From: Streptomyces qinzhouensis
GTDB taxonomy: Bacteria > Actinomycetota > Actinomycetes > Streptomycetales > Streptomycetaceae
NCBI RefSeq assembly: GCF_007856155.1
Contig: NZ_CP042266.1
Coordinates: 4,588,001 to 4,652,000, forward strand
Direction of reading: 5' to 3'
Length of the DNA: 64,000 bases
The position numbers and the translations under genes are program-made. How positions within the stretch are numbered: position 1 is the stretch's first letter; each line of letters begins with the position of its first letter. Under the pieces are notes generated by a model. That model saw nothing but the letters and a program-made list of their open reading frames with translations, was not told the origin of the DNA and searched no databases. Below, piece by piece: positions 34,203 through 42,132 of the stretch.

Positions 34203-34523
34203 GCTCTCGTCGAGATCCTGGCCGAACGCTCGTCGAGATCCCGGCCGAACCCTCGGCCGATACCCGGTCGGTATCCCGCCCCGGCCGCGACGCCCGGCAC
34301 GGACACCCTCCCGCCCCCGCCCCTGCGGGCACCCCACCCGGCCGCGGCGCCGGGAGAGCAGCCGGGTCCCGCCCTCCGGACGCCCGGCGCCCGGGGCGGT
34401 TCGGGGCGCTTCCGCCCCCCTGGCGTAGGCTGGACCGGCCCGTCAAAAGAGCCCGTACCCGATCCGGATCCGACCGGTCCGCCGCCGTACGAGCCCAGAA
34501 GAACCGCCGAAAGGTGACACCCG
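34203..34523 (+). promoter_or_regulatory. Intergenic leader region of mqnC with a 23-base tandem repeat
   Basis: Two tandem 23-base units starting CTCGTCGAGATCC lie at 34206-34228 and 34229-34251, with decayed copies after them. A -10 box TAGGCT is at 34426-34431, giving mqnC a leader of about 85 bases; AAGGTGA before GTG 34524 is the ribosome site. No gene seen. Confidence 0.5.
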
Positions 34524-35726
34524 GTGACCCAGAAGGCCGACCTTCAGTCCGTGCTGGACCGTGCAGCCGACGGCGGGCGCATCACCCCCGAAGAGGCGCT
34601 CGACCTCTATCGCTCGGCGCCGCTGCACGCGCTCGGCCGGGCCGCCGACGCCGTGCGCCGCCGCCGCTACGCCGGTACGGAGCACATCGCGACGTACATC
34701 ATCGAGCGGAACATCAACTACACCAACGTCTGCGTCACGGCCTGCAAGTTCTGCGCCTTCTACGCGGCCCCCAAGGACACCGCCAAGGGCTGGACCCGCG
34801 ACCTCGACGACATCCTCCGCCGCTGCGCCGAGACCGTCGAACTGGGCGGCACCCAGATCATGTTCCAGGGCGGCCACCACCCCGACTACGGCGTCGAGTA
34901 CTACGAGCAGCATTTCTCGGCCATCAAGAAGGCCTTCCCCCAGCTGGTGATCCACTCTCTCGGCGCGTCCGAGGTCGACCACATGGCCAGGATCTCCGGG
35001 GTCTCGGTGGAGGACGCGATCCGCCGGATCCACGAGGCCGGACTCGACTCCTTCGCGGGCGCGGGCGCGGAACTGCTGCCCGCCCGGCCGCGGCAGGCCA
35101 TCGCGCCGCTGAAGGAGTCCGGCGAACGCTGGCTGGAGATCATGGAGACCGCCCATGGGCTGGGCGTCGAATCCACCTCCACCATGCTGATGGGCACCGG
35201 CGAGACCAACGCCGAGCGCATCGAGCATCTGCGGATGATCCGCGACGTACAGGACCGGACCGGTGGATTCCGGGCCTTTATCCCGTACACGTACCAGCCC
35301 GAGAACAACCGGCTCAAGGGCCGCACCCAGGCAACGATCTTCGAATATCTGCGGATGATCGCCATCGGCCGGCTCTTCATGGACAACATCGCCCATATCC
35401 AGGGCTCCTGGCTGACCACCGGCAAGGAAGCCGGCCAGCTCTCCCTCCACTACGGCGCGGACGACCTGGGGTCGATCATGCTGGAGGAGAACGTCGTCTC
35501 CTCGGCCGGTGCCAAGCACCGCTCGAACCGCCAGGAGATCATGGACCTGATCCGCAAGGCGGGGCGGGTCCCGGCCCAGCGGACCACGACGTACGAGCAC
35601 ATCGTGGTGCACGACGACCCGGCGGACGACCCGGTGGACGAGCGGGTGGTCTCCCATCTGTCGTCCACCGCCATCGCGGGCGGCACCGCCCACCCCGAGC
35701 TGAAGCTCCTCCCCACCACATCCTGA
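34524..35726 (+). CDS. mqnC: Cyclic dehypoxanthine futalosine synthase (MqnC)
   Basis: A 400-residue radical SAM enzyme that cyclises dehypoxanthine futalosine to the spiro intermediate. The cluster motif CVTACKFC gives cysteines 70, 74 and 77. IERNINYTNVC, GGTQIMFQGGHHPDYG and GAGAELLPARPRQAI are typical of MqnC and distinguish it from MqnE. Its substrate is made by MqnB, which is not in this window. The amidohydrolase-like gene starts 13 bases after the stop. Confidence 0.96.
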   Translation: MTQKADLQSVLDRAADGGRITPEEALDLYRSAPLHALGRAADAVRRRRYAGTEHIATYIIERNINYTNVCVTACKFCAFYAAPKDTAKGWTRDLDDILRRCAETVELGGTQIMFQGGHHPDYGVEYYEQHFSAIKKAFPQLVIHSLGASEVDHMARISGVSVEDAIRRIHEAGLDSFAGAGAELLPARPRQAIAPLKESGERWLEIMETAHGLGVESTSTMLMGTGETNAERIEHLRMIRDVQDRTGGFRAFIPYTYQPENNRLKGRTQATIFEYLRMIAIGRLFMDNIAHIQGSWLTTGKEAGQLSLHYGADDLGSIMLEENVVSSAGAKHRSNRQEIMDLIRKAGRVPAQRTTTYEHIVVHDDPADDPVDERVVSHLSSTAIAGGTAHPELKLLPTTS

Positions 35727-35739
35727 CGGCGGCCGGCGC

Positions 35740-36354
35740 GTGCTGACGATCCACGGAGCGGAGCTGCTGCTGCCCGGCGGCGGCCTGCCCGCCGTGCCGG
35801 ACGGCGCGGTCGCCGTCCGGGGCCGGGAGATCGTGGCGACCGGGCCCGCCGCTGATGTGGCCGCCGCCTGCCCCGGGGCCCGGGTCCGCCGCTGGCCCGG
35901 GGTGCTGACACCCGGACTGGTCCATCCGTACGGTGTCCTGCTGCTGGAACTGGCCTACCATCCGGACCCGCGCGAAGCGGACGAACTGGGCACCGAACCG
36001 CTGACCGGGGACGCCCTCGCCGCCCTCGCGATGGACGACACCCGGTGGGGCGCGAGCGCCCGGCGCGGGGCGCAACGGCTGCTGGCCCACGGCGTGACCG
36101 CGATCGCGGGCACCCCGCGGCGGGCGGTCGTCGCGGACGCGGTGGCCCGTACCGGACTGACCGTGCTTCCCGGGGGGACTCGTCCCGCTCCCGACACCTG
36201 GTCCTTCCGGGCACCGGCCGCCGCGTACGCCGCGGTGCTCGACGGGCGGGCGGTGGGGGAGCGGGCGGACCTCGCGGTCTTCGACGGGACCGGGGACGGC
36301 GCGGTGTGCCTGGCGACGGTGCTCGCCGGGCGGCTGGTCCACCGGCGCCGCTGA
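35740..36354 (+). CDS. Degenerate amidohydrolase-like protein in the menaquinone cluster
   Basis: A 204-residue protein that keeps the two ends of an imidazolonepropionase/cytosine-deaminase-type amidohydrolase: an N-terminal beta-sandwich ([15 protein letters not shown]) running into [13 protein letters not shown], and the C-terminal return strand [11 protein letters not shown]...[10 protein letters not shown]. The metal-binding HxH after the first strand is reduced to HP, and most of the TIM barrel with its other His/Asp ligands is missing (family members are about 400 aa). It is thus unlikely to be a metal hydrolase. Its conserved-looking position between mqnC and menG makes a role in the pathway conceivable, but this is inference. 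Confidence 0.75.
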   Translation: MLTIHGAELLLPGGGLPAVPDGAVAVRGREIVATGPAADVAAACPGARVRRWPGVLTPGLVHPYGVLLLELAYHPDPREADELGTEPLTGDALAALAMDDTRWGASARRGAQRLLAHGVTAIAGTPRRAVVADAVARTGLTVLPGGTRPAPDTWSFRAPAAAYAAVLDGRAVGERADLAVFDGTGDGAVCLATVLAGRLVHRRR

Positions 36355-36403
36355 ACCGGGGCGGCCCGTACCCCCGCCTCCCGGCGGTCCGCGGGCCGCG
36401 CGG

Positions 36404-36409
36404 CAGAAT
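36404..36409 (+). promoter_or_regulatory. -10 box CAGAAT for leaderless menG
   Basis: CAGAAT ends seven bases before GTG 36417; GGGAGG lies too close to the GTG (one base) to be a good ribosome site. Confidence 0.35.
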
Positions 36410-36416
36410 GGGAGGC

Positions 36417-37109
36417 GTGAACCGAGCCTCCTTGGACAAGCAGCCGCACGAAGTCGCCTCCATGTTCGACAAGGTCGCGAAGAACTACGACCTCACCAAC
36501 GACGTCATCTCGCTCGGCCAGGACCGCTACTGGCGCAAGCAGGTCGCCGCCGCCGTCGCCGCCCGCCCCGGCGAGAAGGTGCTTGACCTGGCGGCCGGGA
36601 CGGGTACGTCGTCCCTGCCGTTCACCCGGGCCGGCGCGTTCGTCGTCCCCTGCGACTTCTCCCTCGGCATGCTCACCGAGGGCAAGAAGCGCAACCCCTG
36701 GCTCCCGCTGACGGCGGGCGACGCCACGAAGCTGCCGTTCCAGGACGGCGCCTTCGACGCGGTGACGATCTCCTTCGGGCTGCGCAACGTCCAGGACACC
36801 GATGCCGCGCTGCGTGAGCTCTACCGGGTCACCAAGCCCGGCGGGCGGGTCGTGATCTGCGAGTTCTCCCACCCCACCTGGGCCCCGTTCCGGACGGTCT
36901 ACGAGGAGTACCTGATGCGCGCGCTGCCGCCGCTGGCCCGCCAGGTCTGCTCCAATCCGGAGGCGTACGAATACCTCGCCGAGTCCATCCAGTCCTGGCC
37001 CGAGCAGGCGGAACTGGCGGCGATGCTCCAGAAGGCGGGCTGGGAGAAGGTCGCCTGGCGGAACCTGACGGGCGGCGTGGTGGCCCTCCACCGCGGCGCC
37101 AAGAGCTAG
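36417..37109 (+). CDS. menG: Demethylmenaquinone methyltransferase (MenG/UbiE)
   Basis: A 230-residue class I SAM methyltransferase that performs the last ring step of menaquinone synthesis. Signatures: [37 protein letters not shown] (motif I, SAM binding), [10 protein letters not shown] (motif near the active site) and FSHPTW. The GTG at 36417 matches the family N-terminus. A possible terminator lies at 37264-37306. Confidence 0.96.
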   Translation: MNRASLDKQPHEVASMFDKVAKNYDLTNDVISLGQDRYWRKQVAAAVAARPGEKVLDLAAGTGTSSLPFTRAGAFVVPCDFSLGMLTEGKKRNPWLPLTAGDATKLPFQDGAFDAVTISFGLRNVQDTDAALRELYRVTKPGGRVVICEFSHPTWAPFRTVYEEYLMRALPPLARQVCSNPEAYEYLAESIQSWPEQAELAAMLQKAGWEKVAWRNLTGGVVALHRGAKS

Positions 37110-37198
37110 CCGCTGGGCCGTGTGGTGCGGTCGCGCCGTGGCGGGCGGGGCCGTCGCCCGGGCGCGGGCCGTGGATGGCTGATCGCGCAGTTCCTCGC

Positions 37199-37226
37199 TC
37201 CCCCTACGCCTGGCGGCGTGGGGGGA
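37199..37226. repeat. Dispersed hairpin element, copy 2
   Basis: CCCCCTACGCC pairs with GGCGTGGGGGG around a short loop; the same two strings with a slightly different loop occur at about 2922-2946. Confidence 0.6.
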
Positions 37227-37263
37227 CCCTCAGTGCCCCTGTCCGCACGCACCCCCGTCGGAT

Positions 37264-37306
37264 GCGGTTGCATGGGGCGAAGACCAACGGCACCCCGTGC
37301 AACCGC
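37264..37306. terminator. Stem between menG and the converging GNAT gene
   Basis: Arms 37264-37277 and 37293-37306 pair at all 14 positions (one wobble), with a 15-base loop. Confidence 0.6.
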
Positions 37307-37379
37307 CACTGTCCGGCCTCAAGGGCCCACCGCAGGTGGTTCGTCCGAGTGCCACCCCTGGGCGGACGCCGCCGCTCCC

Positions 37380-37916
37380 TCAGGCCGCCGTGTCCGCTCC
37401 CAGGGCGCCGAGTTCGAGCCGGAAGGCATGGCCCCAGCGGTCGGTGTCCGGGACGGCGTACCGCTCCGCCTGCCGCATGCCCAGTCTGCGGGTCACCGCT
37501 ATCGACCGCTCGTTGCGGTGGTCGACCAGGGCCACGACGTCCGCGACGCCCGCCGCCCGGACCCGCTCCAGCGTGGTGCGCGCGGCCGCCGTCGCATAGC
37601 CCCGGCCCCAGGCACCGCGCGCCAGCCGCCAGCCGATCTCGATCTCGCCGTACGGGCCGAAGCTCTGCTCGGGCCACGGCTGGGCGCCCGTGAAGCCGAT
37701 CGCCGCACCGTCCTCGTCAAGGATCGTCCACAGACAGAAGCCCCGTTCGGCGTCGTGCCGCCGCTGGCGTGCCGTCAGCTCCTCGTAGTACGACAACTCG
37801 GCCGCCCGGCCGCCGTGGAACCTCATGACCTCGGGGTCGGCGAAGATCCGGTGCCACGCCACGGCGTCCTCGTCGGTCGGGACGCGCAGGCGGACGGCGG
37901 GAAGGAGGGTGCTCAT
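37380..37916 (-). CDS. GNAT family N-acetyltransferase
   Basis: A 178-residue protein of the RimJ/RimL type: LRVPTDEDAVAWHRIFADPEVM at the N-terminus, EIGWRLARGAWGRGYATAAA as acetyl-CoA motif A, and RSIAVTRRLGMRQAER as motif B. Start taken at ATG 37916; a longer frame to 37967 has no ribosome site. It is divergent from the MenJ-like gene, with about 100 bases between the starts. Substrate unknown. Confidence 0.87.
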   Translation of the reverse strand: MSTLLPAVRLRVPTDEDAVAWHRIFADPEVMRFHGGRAAELSYYEELTARQRRHDAERGFCLWTILDEDGAAIGFTGAQPWPEQSFGPYGEIEIGWRLARGAWGRGYATAAARTTLERVRAAGVADVVALVDHRNERSIAVTRRLGMRQAERYAVPDTDRWGHAFRLELGALGADTAA

Positions 37917-37955
37917 GAGGGGGAGCCCTTCGGTCGGCTGATCGGTACGTCCACA

Positions 37956-37961
37956 TAGACT
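37956..37961 (+). promoter_or_regulatory. -10 box TAGACT for the MenJ-like gene
   Basis: TAGACT lies 57 bases before GTG 38018, consistent with a short leader that includes GGGAGAG as ribosome site. Confidence 0.4.
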
Positions 37962-38017
37962 GCCCATGTCCCGTGCCGTTCAGCACGCCCAATTCCGAGA
38001 CTCGGGAGAGACAAGCC

Positions 38018-39304
38018 GTGACCGAGCCCCTCACCGAACACTCCGCGGATGTGATTGTCGTCGGGGCAGGCCCGGCCGGCGCCACGACCGCGTACTACCT
38101 GGCCAAGGCGGGACTGGACGTCCTGCTGCTGGAGAAGACCGCCTTTCCGCGCGAGAAGGTCTGCGGCGACGGGCTGACCCCCCGGGCCACCAAGCAGCTC
38201 GTCGCCATGGGCATCGACATCTCCGAAGAGGCCGGCTGGCTGCGGAACAAGGGCCTGCGGATCATCGGCGGCGGGGTACGGCTCCAGCTGGACTGGCCCG
38301 AACTGGCCTCGTACCCGGACTACGGACTCGTCCGCAAGCGCGACGACTTCGACGAGCAGCTCGCCCGGCAGGCGCAGAAGGCCGGCGCCCGGCTCTACGA
38401 GCGCTGCAACGTCGGCGCGCCGATCGTCGACGAGCGGACCCGCCGGATCACCGGCGTCCACGCCAAGCTCGGCGAGGAGAAGCGCCCGGTCACCTTCCAC
38501 GCCCCGCTCGTCGTCGCCGCCGACGGCAACTCCTCCCGGCTGTCGCTGGCGATGGGCCTGCACCGCCGCGAGGACCGCCCGATGGGCGTCGCCGTGCGGA
38601 CCTACTTCACCTCCCCGCGCCACGACGACGACTATCTGGAGTCCTGGCTGGAGCTGTGGGACCGGCGCGGCCCGGGCGAGGACCGGCTGCTGCCCGGCTA
38701 CGGGTGGATCTTCGGCATGGGCGACGGCACCTCCAACGTCGGCCTCGGCGTCCTCAACACCTCCGACTCCTTCAAGGAGCTGGACTGGCGCGAGGTCCTG
38801 AAGGCCTGGTGCGGTTCGATGCCCGAGGAGTGGGGCTACACCGAGGAGAACATGACGGGCCCGATCCGCGGCGCCGCCCTCCCGATGGCCTTCAACCGCC
38901 AGCCGCACTACACCCGCGGACTGCTGCTCGTCGGCGACGCGGGCGGACTGGTCAACCCGTTCAACGGCGAGGGCATCGCCTACGCCATGGAGTCCGGGCA
39001 GATCGCCGCCGATGTGATCGTCCAGGCGACCGCCCGCGCCACGCCCGCCCAGCGCGAACTGGCCCTGCACCGCTACCCCAAGATCCTCAAGGACACCTAC
39101 GGCGGCTACTACACGCTGGGCCGGGCGTTCGTGAAGCTGATCGGCAACCCCACGATCATGAAGCTGGCGGCCCAGCGCGGACTCACCCACCCCATGCTGA
39201 TGCGCTTCACACTGAAGATGCTGGCGAACCTCACGGACCCGACCGGCGGAGACGCCATGGACCGGATCATCAACGGCCTGTCGAAGGTGGCCCCGAAGGC
39301 CTGA
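38018..39304 (+). CDS. Geranylgeranyl reductase family flavoprotein, probable menaquinone reductase (MenJ-like)
   Basis: A 428-residue FAD enzyme. ADVIVVGAGPAGATTAYYLA is the dinucleotide-binding motif, FPREKVCGDGLTPRA the substrate-side PxxKxCGDG motif, and LLVGDAGGLVNPFNGEGIAYA the second FAD motif. Members saturate isoprenoid double bonds. In mycobacteria the homologue MenJ, encoded near menG, reduces one isoprene of menaquinone; Streptomyces make partly hydrogenated MK-9. Its place two genes from menG supports that role here. GTG 38018 is chosen for its GGGAGAG. The last codons belong to a 51-base direct repeat (39285-39335). Confidence 0.87.
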   Translation: MTEPLTEHSADVIVVGAGPAGATTAYYLAKAGLDVLLLEKTAFPREKVCGDGLTPRATKQLVAMGIDISEEAGWLRNKGLRIIGGGVRLQLDWPELASYPDYGLVRKRDDFDEQLARQAQKAGARLYERCNVGAPIVDERTRRITGVHAKLGEEKRPVTFHAPLVVAADGNSSRLSLAMGLHRREDRPMGVAVRTYFTSPRHDDDYLESWLELWDRRGPGEDRLLPGYGWIFGMGDGTSNVGLGVLNTSDSFKELDWREVLKAWCGSMPEEWGYTEENMTGPIRGAALPMAFNRQPHYTRGLLLVGDAGGLVNPFNGEGIAYAMESGQIAADVIVQATARATPAQRELALHRYPKILKDTYGGYYTLGRAFVKLIGNPTIMKLAAQRGLTHPMLMRFTLKMLANLTDPTGGDAMDRIINGLSKVAPKA

Positions 39305-39335
39305 TCCCGGCAGCCCCGGGCGCCCCGGCCTTGAC
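39285..39335 (+). repeat. 51-base direct repeat, left copy (overlaps menJ 3' end)
   Basis: It matches 40230-40280 at 50 of 51 positions. The left copy includes the final codons and stop of the MenJ-like gene; the right copy is a non-coding duplicate of that gene end. Together they bracket the toxin-antitoxin cassette. Confidence 0.92.
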
Positions 39336-39343
39336 TGTTCGAG

Positions 39344-39467
39344 GCCGGGTCGCGAGGCACAATGCCGGGTCGCGAGGCGCACAATGCCGGGTCGCGCGGC
39401 ACAACACCCGAGCGGCCCCGGCACATACCGAGCGGACCCGGAGCAACACCGAGCGGCCCCGGCGAAA
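39344..39467 (+). repeat. Two sets of three ~21-base tandem repeats
   Basis: Set A (39344-39363, 39364-39385, 39386-39405) reads GCCGGGTCGCGAGGC plus ACAAT. Set B (39406-39426, 39427-39447, 39448-39467) reads ACCGAGCGGCCCCGG plus a variable end. All are in the same orientation, inside the segment bounded by the 51-base repeats. Confidence 0.85.
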
Positions 39468-39483
39468 GGGGCCGGTTGAACTC

Positions 39484-39933
39484 TCAGACGTTGACGATCT
39501 TCACCTTCGGCGCGCCCGGAAGTTCCTCGGCGGCCTTGCACAGCGCCGGGATATGCGATCTGTCTGATGTGACGAGCAGTACCGGGGGAGTGCAGAGCGC
39601 CGCCGTGGCCACCACGAGCGCGTCCACAAGGCATTCGTGCCCGTCAAGGCCCGCGGCGTCGAGCAGCTTTGCCGCGGCCTCCGTCACCGCGTCATCGACC
39701 GGTTTCACATCGAACCGGGACAACAGGAACCGGAGCCGCTTGGCAGCCTCCCCGGTTCGGCGTACTTCCAAGGGCGTCAGCGCGGACAGCGCCACGCGCC
39801 GGCCGCTCTGCTGAGCGACCTCGATGCGCGCCCGCATTCCCTCGTCGCCGTCGACATGCAGCGAAAGCCCCTGGGCGTCCAGGACGAGGGTGCCCTCACT
39901 CTTGGCTTTGATCTTGAGACGCTTGCTTACCAC
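39484..39933 (-). CDS. PIN-domain toxin (VapC-like)
   Basis: A 149-residue protein. LVLDAQGLSLHV carries the first PIN aspartate; acidic residues follow in LDGHECLVDALVVATA, and LLVTSDRSHIPALC has the last aspartate. PIN toxins cleave tRNA or other RNA. Its GTG start overlaps the end of the antitoxin gene by seven bases, the normal coupling in vapBC operons. It is somewhat longer than typical VapC (about 130). The cassette lies between 51-base direct repeats. Confidence 0.85.
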   Translation of the reverse strand: MVSKRLKIKAKSEGTLVLDAQGLSLHVDGDEGMRARIEVAQQSGRRVALSALTPLEVRRTGEAAKRLRFLLSRFDVKPVDDAVTEAAAKLLDAAGLDGHECLVDALVVATAALCTPPVLLVTSDRSHIPALCKAAEELPGAPKVKIVNV

Positions 39934-40169
39934 TCCTGTTCCGCCTGCCGCCGCGCTTCGGCGGAGACGGGGCCGAAGGCCTTGCGGTCGGCGGCCACGA
40001 CCTCGCGGAGCTTCTGCGCGGCGAGCCACTCCTCCAGGGCTTCGGCCACGACGGAGGAGAAGCCGTTCTTGCCGGTGCGCTCTTCGACTTCCTTGATCAG
40101 CGATTGCGCCAGGGATACGGATCTCTTGCCGGCCCGCTCGGCGGCCTGGTGGGCTGCGTGGCTGCTCAT
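39927..40169 (-). CDS. Antitoxin of the VapBC-like pair
   Basis: An 80-residue protein: a ribbon-helix-helix-like N-terminus (GKRSVSLAQSLIKEVEERTGKNGFSSVVAEALEEWL) that would bind the operator, and a charged, probably disordered C-terminus (DRKAFGPVSAEARRQAEQEW) that would cover the toxin. ATG 40169 is preferred because the RHH begins soon after; the frame to 40286 would run into the right repeat. Upstream (minus strand) is an A/T-rich promoter area with TTTCCTACC and GTTACGTTTTAGGT. Confidence 0.82.
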   Translation of the reverse strand: MSSHAAHQAAERAGKRSVSLAQSLIKEVEERTGKNGFSSVVAEALEEWLAAQKLREVVAADRKAFGPVSAEARRQAEQEW

Positions 40170-40229
40170 ACCTAAAACGTAACACCGGCGGTAGGAAATT
40201 TCTTGTCCGATCCCCGCCCGGTGAAATCC

Positions 40230-40280
40230 AGGTGGCCCCGAAGGCCTGATCCCGGCAGCCCCGGGCGGCCCGGCCTTGAC
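40230..40280 (+). repeat. 51-base direct repeat, right copy
   Basis: Second copy of the menJ 3'-end sequence (50 of 51 identical to 39285-39335). Its last bases supply TTGAC, the -35 element of the next promoter. Confidence 0.92.
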
Positions 40281-40306
40281 CCTCACACCGTGTGAAGGCG
40301 TGGAGT
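40276..40306 (+). promoter_or_regulatory. MerR-type promoter with 19-base spacer and dyad
   Basis: TTGACC (40276-40281), a 19-base spacer holding the near-perfect dyad CCTCACAC-CG-TGTGAAGG (one base overlapping the -35), and TGGAGT (40301-40306) as -10. A 19-base spacer with an internal dyad is the hallmark of MerR-family-activated promoters. Confidence 0.5.
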
Positions 40307-40320
40307 GACGGTGTCACTCC
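40302..40320. promoter_or_regulatory. 19-base palindrome GGAGTGAC-GGT-GTCACTCC
   Basis: Perfect 8-base arms at or just after the presumed transcription start of the gene at 40338; a second possible operator. Confidence 0.45.
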
Positions 40321-40337
40321 ACGAGAGAGGTCCGCCC

Positions 40338-41294
40338 ATGGCGCCGCAGTTCCCTTCGTACACGGGTTCCGGCCCGTACTGCTACACCAACTCCCTGATC
40401 ATGGTGGCGGGGGCCGCGACCGGCCGGCCCCTGCCGCCGCCGGCCGTCGTGGAGACCCTCACCGGCTCGGCCTTCGGCTTCCAGCTCATCGCCGGGACAC
40501 TGCCGCTGTTCGACCCCTACGCCTGGGATCCCGAACTCGGCCTCGACCAGGCCGTCGCCCTGCTCGGGCTGGACTGCGAGCGGACGGCGGGCGGTACGGC
40601 GGAGGAGGCGCTGGAGCGGCTCCGCGCGGCGGTCGCCCGCGGGCCGGTGCTGGTGGGGCCGGTGGACATGGGGCTGCTGCTCTACCGGCCGGGCACGCCC
40701 GCGCCCGGCCAGGGCGACCACTATGTGGTGGTGCTGGAGGCCGGCGCCGACGGGACGCTTCTGCTGCACGATCCGCAGGGCCATCCGTACGCCCGCCTCG
40801 ATGCCACCGCCTTCCTGGCGGCCTGGCGGGCCGAGACCGTGGAGTACACCGAAGAGCCGTTCATCATGCGCTCCGGTTTCACGCACGAGCGCGAGGTCAC
40901 CGCCGAGCGGGCGCTGAAGGACTCCCTGCCGCTCGCGGTGGGCTGGCTCGGCGGCCGGGACGATCTGCCGGTCCCGCCCGGGACGCTCGGCGGCGCGGCC
41001 GGGGTGGCGGGCTTCGCCCGGCTGGTGAAGGCCGGGCTCGACCCCGATCTGCGGTTGCTGCACGGTCATTTCGCGGTACGGGTCGGAGCGCGCCGGGCCT
41101 CCGACGCGGCCGACTGCCTGGACCGCCTCGGACTCGCGGAGGCGGCCGGGACCGCCCGGGAACAGGCGCGGCTGATCGGGGCGCTTCAGTGGCCGGTCGT
41201 GACCGGCGACGATCCGGCGCTGCTGGCCGGCCTGGAGCGACTTGCGCCGACGTACGGGCAGCTGCGGTCGGCGCTGGAACGGGCGTCGGGCTGA
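40338..41294 (+). CDS. Papain-like/C39-like cysteine peptidase-fold protein (BtrH-N-like)
   Basis: A 318-residue cytoplasmic protein. YTGSGPYCYTNSLIMVAG places a cysteine at residue 15 in a peptidase-like context, and GDHYVVVLEAGADGTLLLHDPQG supplies the histidine and aspartate in the order expected of a C39/BtrH-N fold. BtrH-like domains act as acyltransferases that move an acyl group from a carrier protein; whether this protein is peptidase or acyltransferase cannot be told. The C-terminal ~130 residues are helical and unassigned. ATG 40338 is used because GAGAGGT precedes it. Its promoter looks MerR-controlled. Confidence 0.65.
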   Translation: MAPQFPSYTGSGPYCYTNSLIMVAGAATGRPLPPPAVVETLTGSAFGFQLIAGTLPLFDPYAWDPELGLDQAVALLGLDCERTAGGTAEEALERLRAAVARGPVLVGPVDMGLLLYRPGTPAPGQGDHYVVVLEAGADGTLLLHDPQGHPYARLDATAFLAAWRAETVEYTEEPFIMRSGFTHEREVTAERALKDSLPLAVGWLGGRDDLPVPPGTLGGAAGVAGFARLVKAGLDPDLRLLHGHFAVRVGARRASDAADCLDRLGLAEAAGTAREQARLIGALQWPVVTGDDPALLAGLERLAPTYGQLRSALERASG

Positions 41295-41335
41295 AGCGGC
41301 GCCCCGGATTCCGGCGGTCGTCCCTCCGCCGCGGG

Positions 41336-41848
41336 TCATCTCTCGATACGGTCCCGGAAGTTGAAGCAGCCCTCCAGCTCCGCCGTCTGCAACCCGCCCG
41401 CGACATCCACGGAGAGCACGGCGAACGCCATCCGGTGGCTGTCCCACTTGTCCGTCACCCGGTCGATGGTCAGCCGCACCGGCACCCTGGTCTGGGCGAC
41501 CTCCCGCCGCAGCGACAGCTTCATGGAGGTGACCACGATGCGCTTACGGGCCTCCGGCAGCGCCACCTTGGGGAGCGTCGCGAGCGCCGGGACATGGTCG
41601 TTGGTGTAGGCGTACAGCATCGACGCGAGGGTGTGGTACGAGACGATCTGCGCCAGAATCGACCCGTGCAGCACCGGCCGGTACGGCGCCCGGTCGCTGA
41701 CATCCGCCGCCAGATCCACATCGAACACCCCGTGGTACGCGTCTCCGTCGTAGCTCATGTCCGTGGCGGCCCACGGGGTGTGGCACCAGGCGGCGGCGAG
41801 ATCGTCGTTGATCTCCAGAAAACTCGGCAGGGCACGCACGGCGGTCAC
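41336..41848 (-). CDS. Hypothetical protein, possibly hot-dog fold
   Basis: A 170-residue protein with no signal peptide or membrane segment. The order of a helix (HGSILAQIVSYHTLASMLYAY) followed by several beta strands (RIVVTSMKLSLRR, VPVRLTIDRVT, MAFAVLSVDVAG) suggests a hot-dog thioesterase/dehydratase-like fold, but no family motif is recognised. The DDLAAAWCHTPW segment near the N-terminus is distinctive. It is divergent from the second imine-reductase-like gene and may share its regulatory region. Confidence 0.6.
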   Translation of the reverse strand: MTAVRALPSFLEINDDLAAAWCHTPWAATDMSYDGDAYHGVFDVDLAADVSDRAPYRPVLHGSILAQIVSYHTLASMLYAYTNDHVPALATLPKVALPEARKRIVVTSMKLSLRREVAQTRVPVRLTIDRVTDKWDSHRMAFAVLSVDVAGGLQTAELEGCFNFRDRIER

Positions 41849-42132
41849 CTCTCAGCAGGTGTGACTGACGACGGTCGGATGGCTGACCTACCCAACTACC
41901 GCGGGGACGGACCGGACGCGCCGGGCGAACCACCCGATCCGGGGAGCGCACGGGGCAAGCGGGGCCATACGCGAGCTGTTGACTGCCCGGTGCGCCCCAT
42001 CACTGACCAAAAGGTGAGTAACCCACAAAGTAGTGAGTACTTGTCCGGTGCGCGACGGGCGCCGGAGGATGAGGCGGCCGCCCCTCGGCGGCCCCTCTCC
42101 CCTCCCGCCACCCGGAAACGGAGCCCTTCCGC
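41849..42132. promoter_or_regulatory. Divergent regulatory region with GTGAGTA direct repeats
   Basis: The middle (42003-42045) is A/T-rich and has GTGAGTA at 42014-42020 and 42033-42039, 19 bases apart, in a context (ACCAAAAGGTGAGTAAC, GTGAGTACTTG) reminiscent of HxlR/MarR-type sites. No gene seen. Confidence 0.4.

Larger units (their letters stand above)
37110..37379. other. Intergenic region with dispersed Streptomyces repeat and terminator stem
   Basis: It contains CTGATCGCGCAGTTCCTCGC (from 37180), a string I know as part of an intergenic element repeated in many Streptomyces genomes, then a hairpin at 37199-37226 shared with 2922-2946, then a 14-pair stem at 37264-37306. No gene seen. 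Confidence 0.5.

Noticed and set aside
39344..39467. Possible CRISPR array
   Set aside because: The units are contiguous without spacers and belong to two different repeat types; no cas gene is near.
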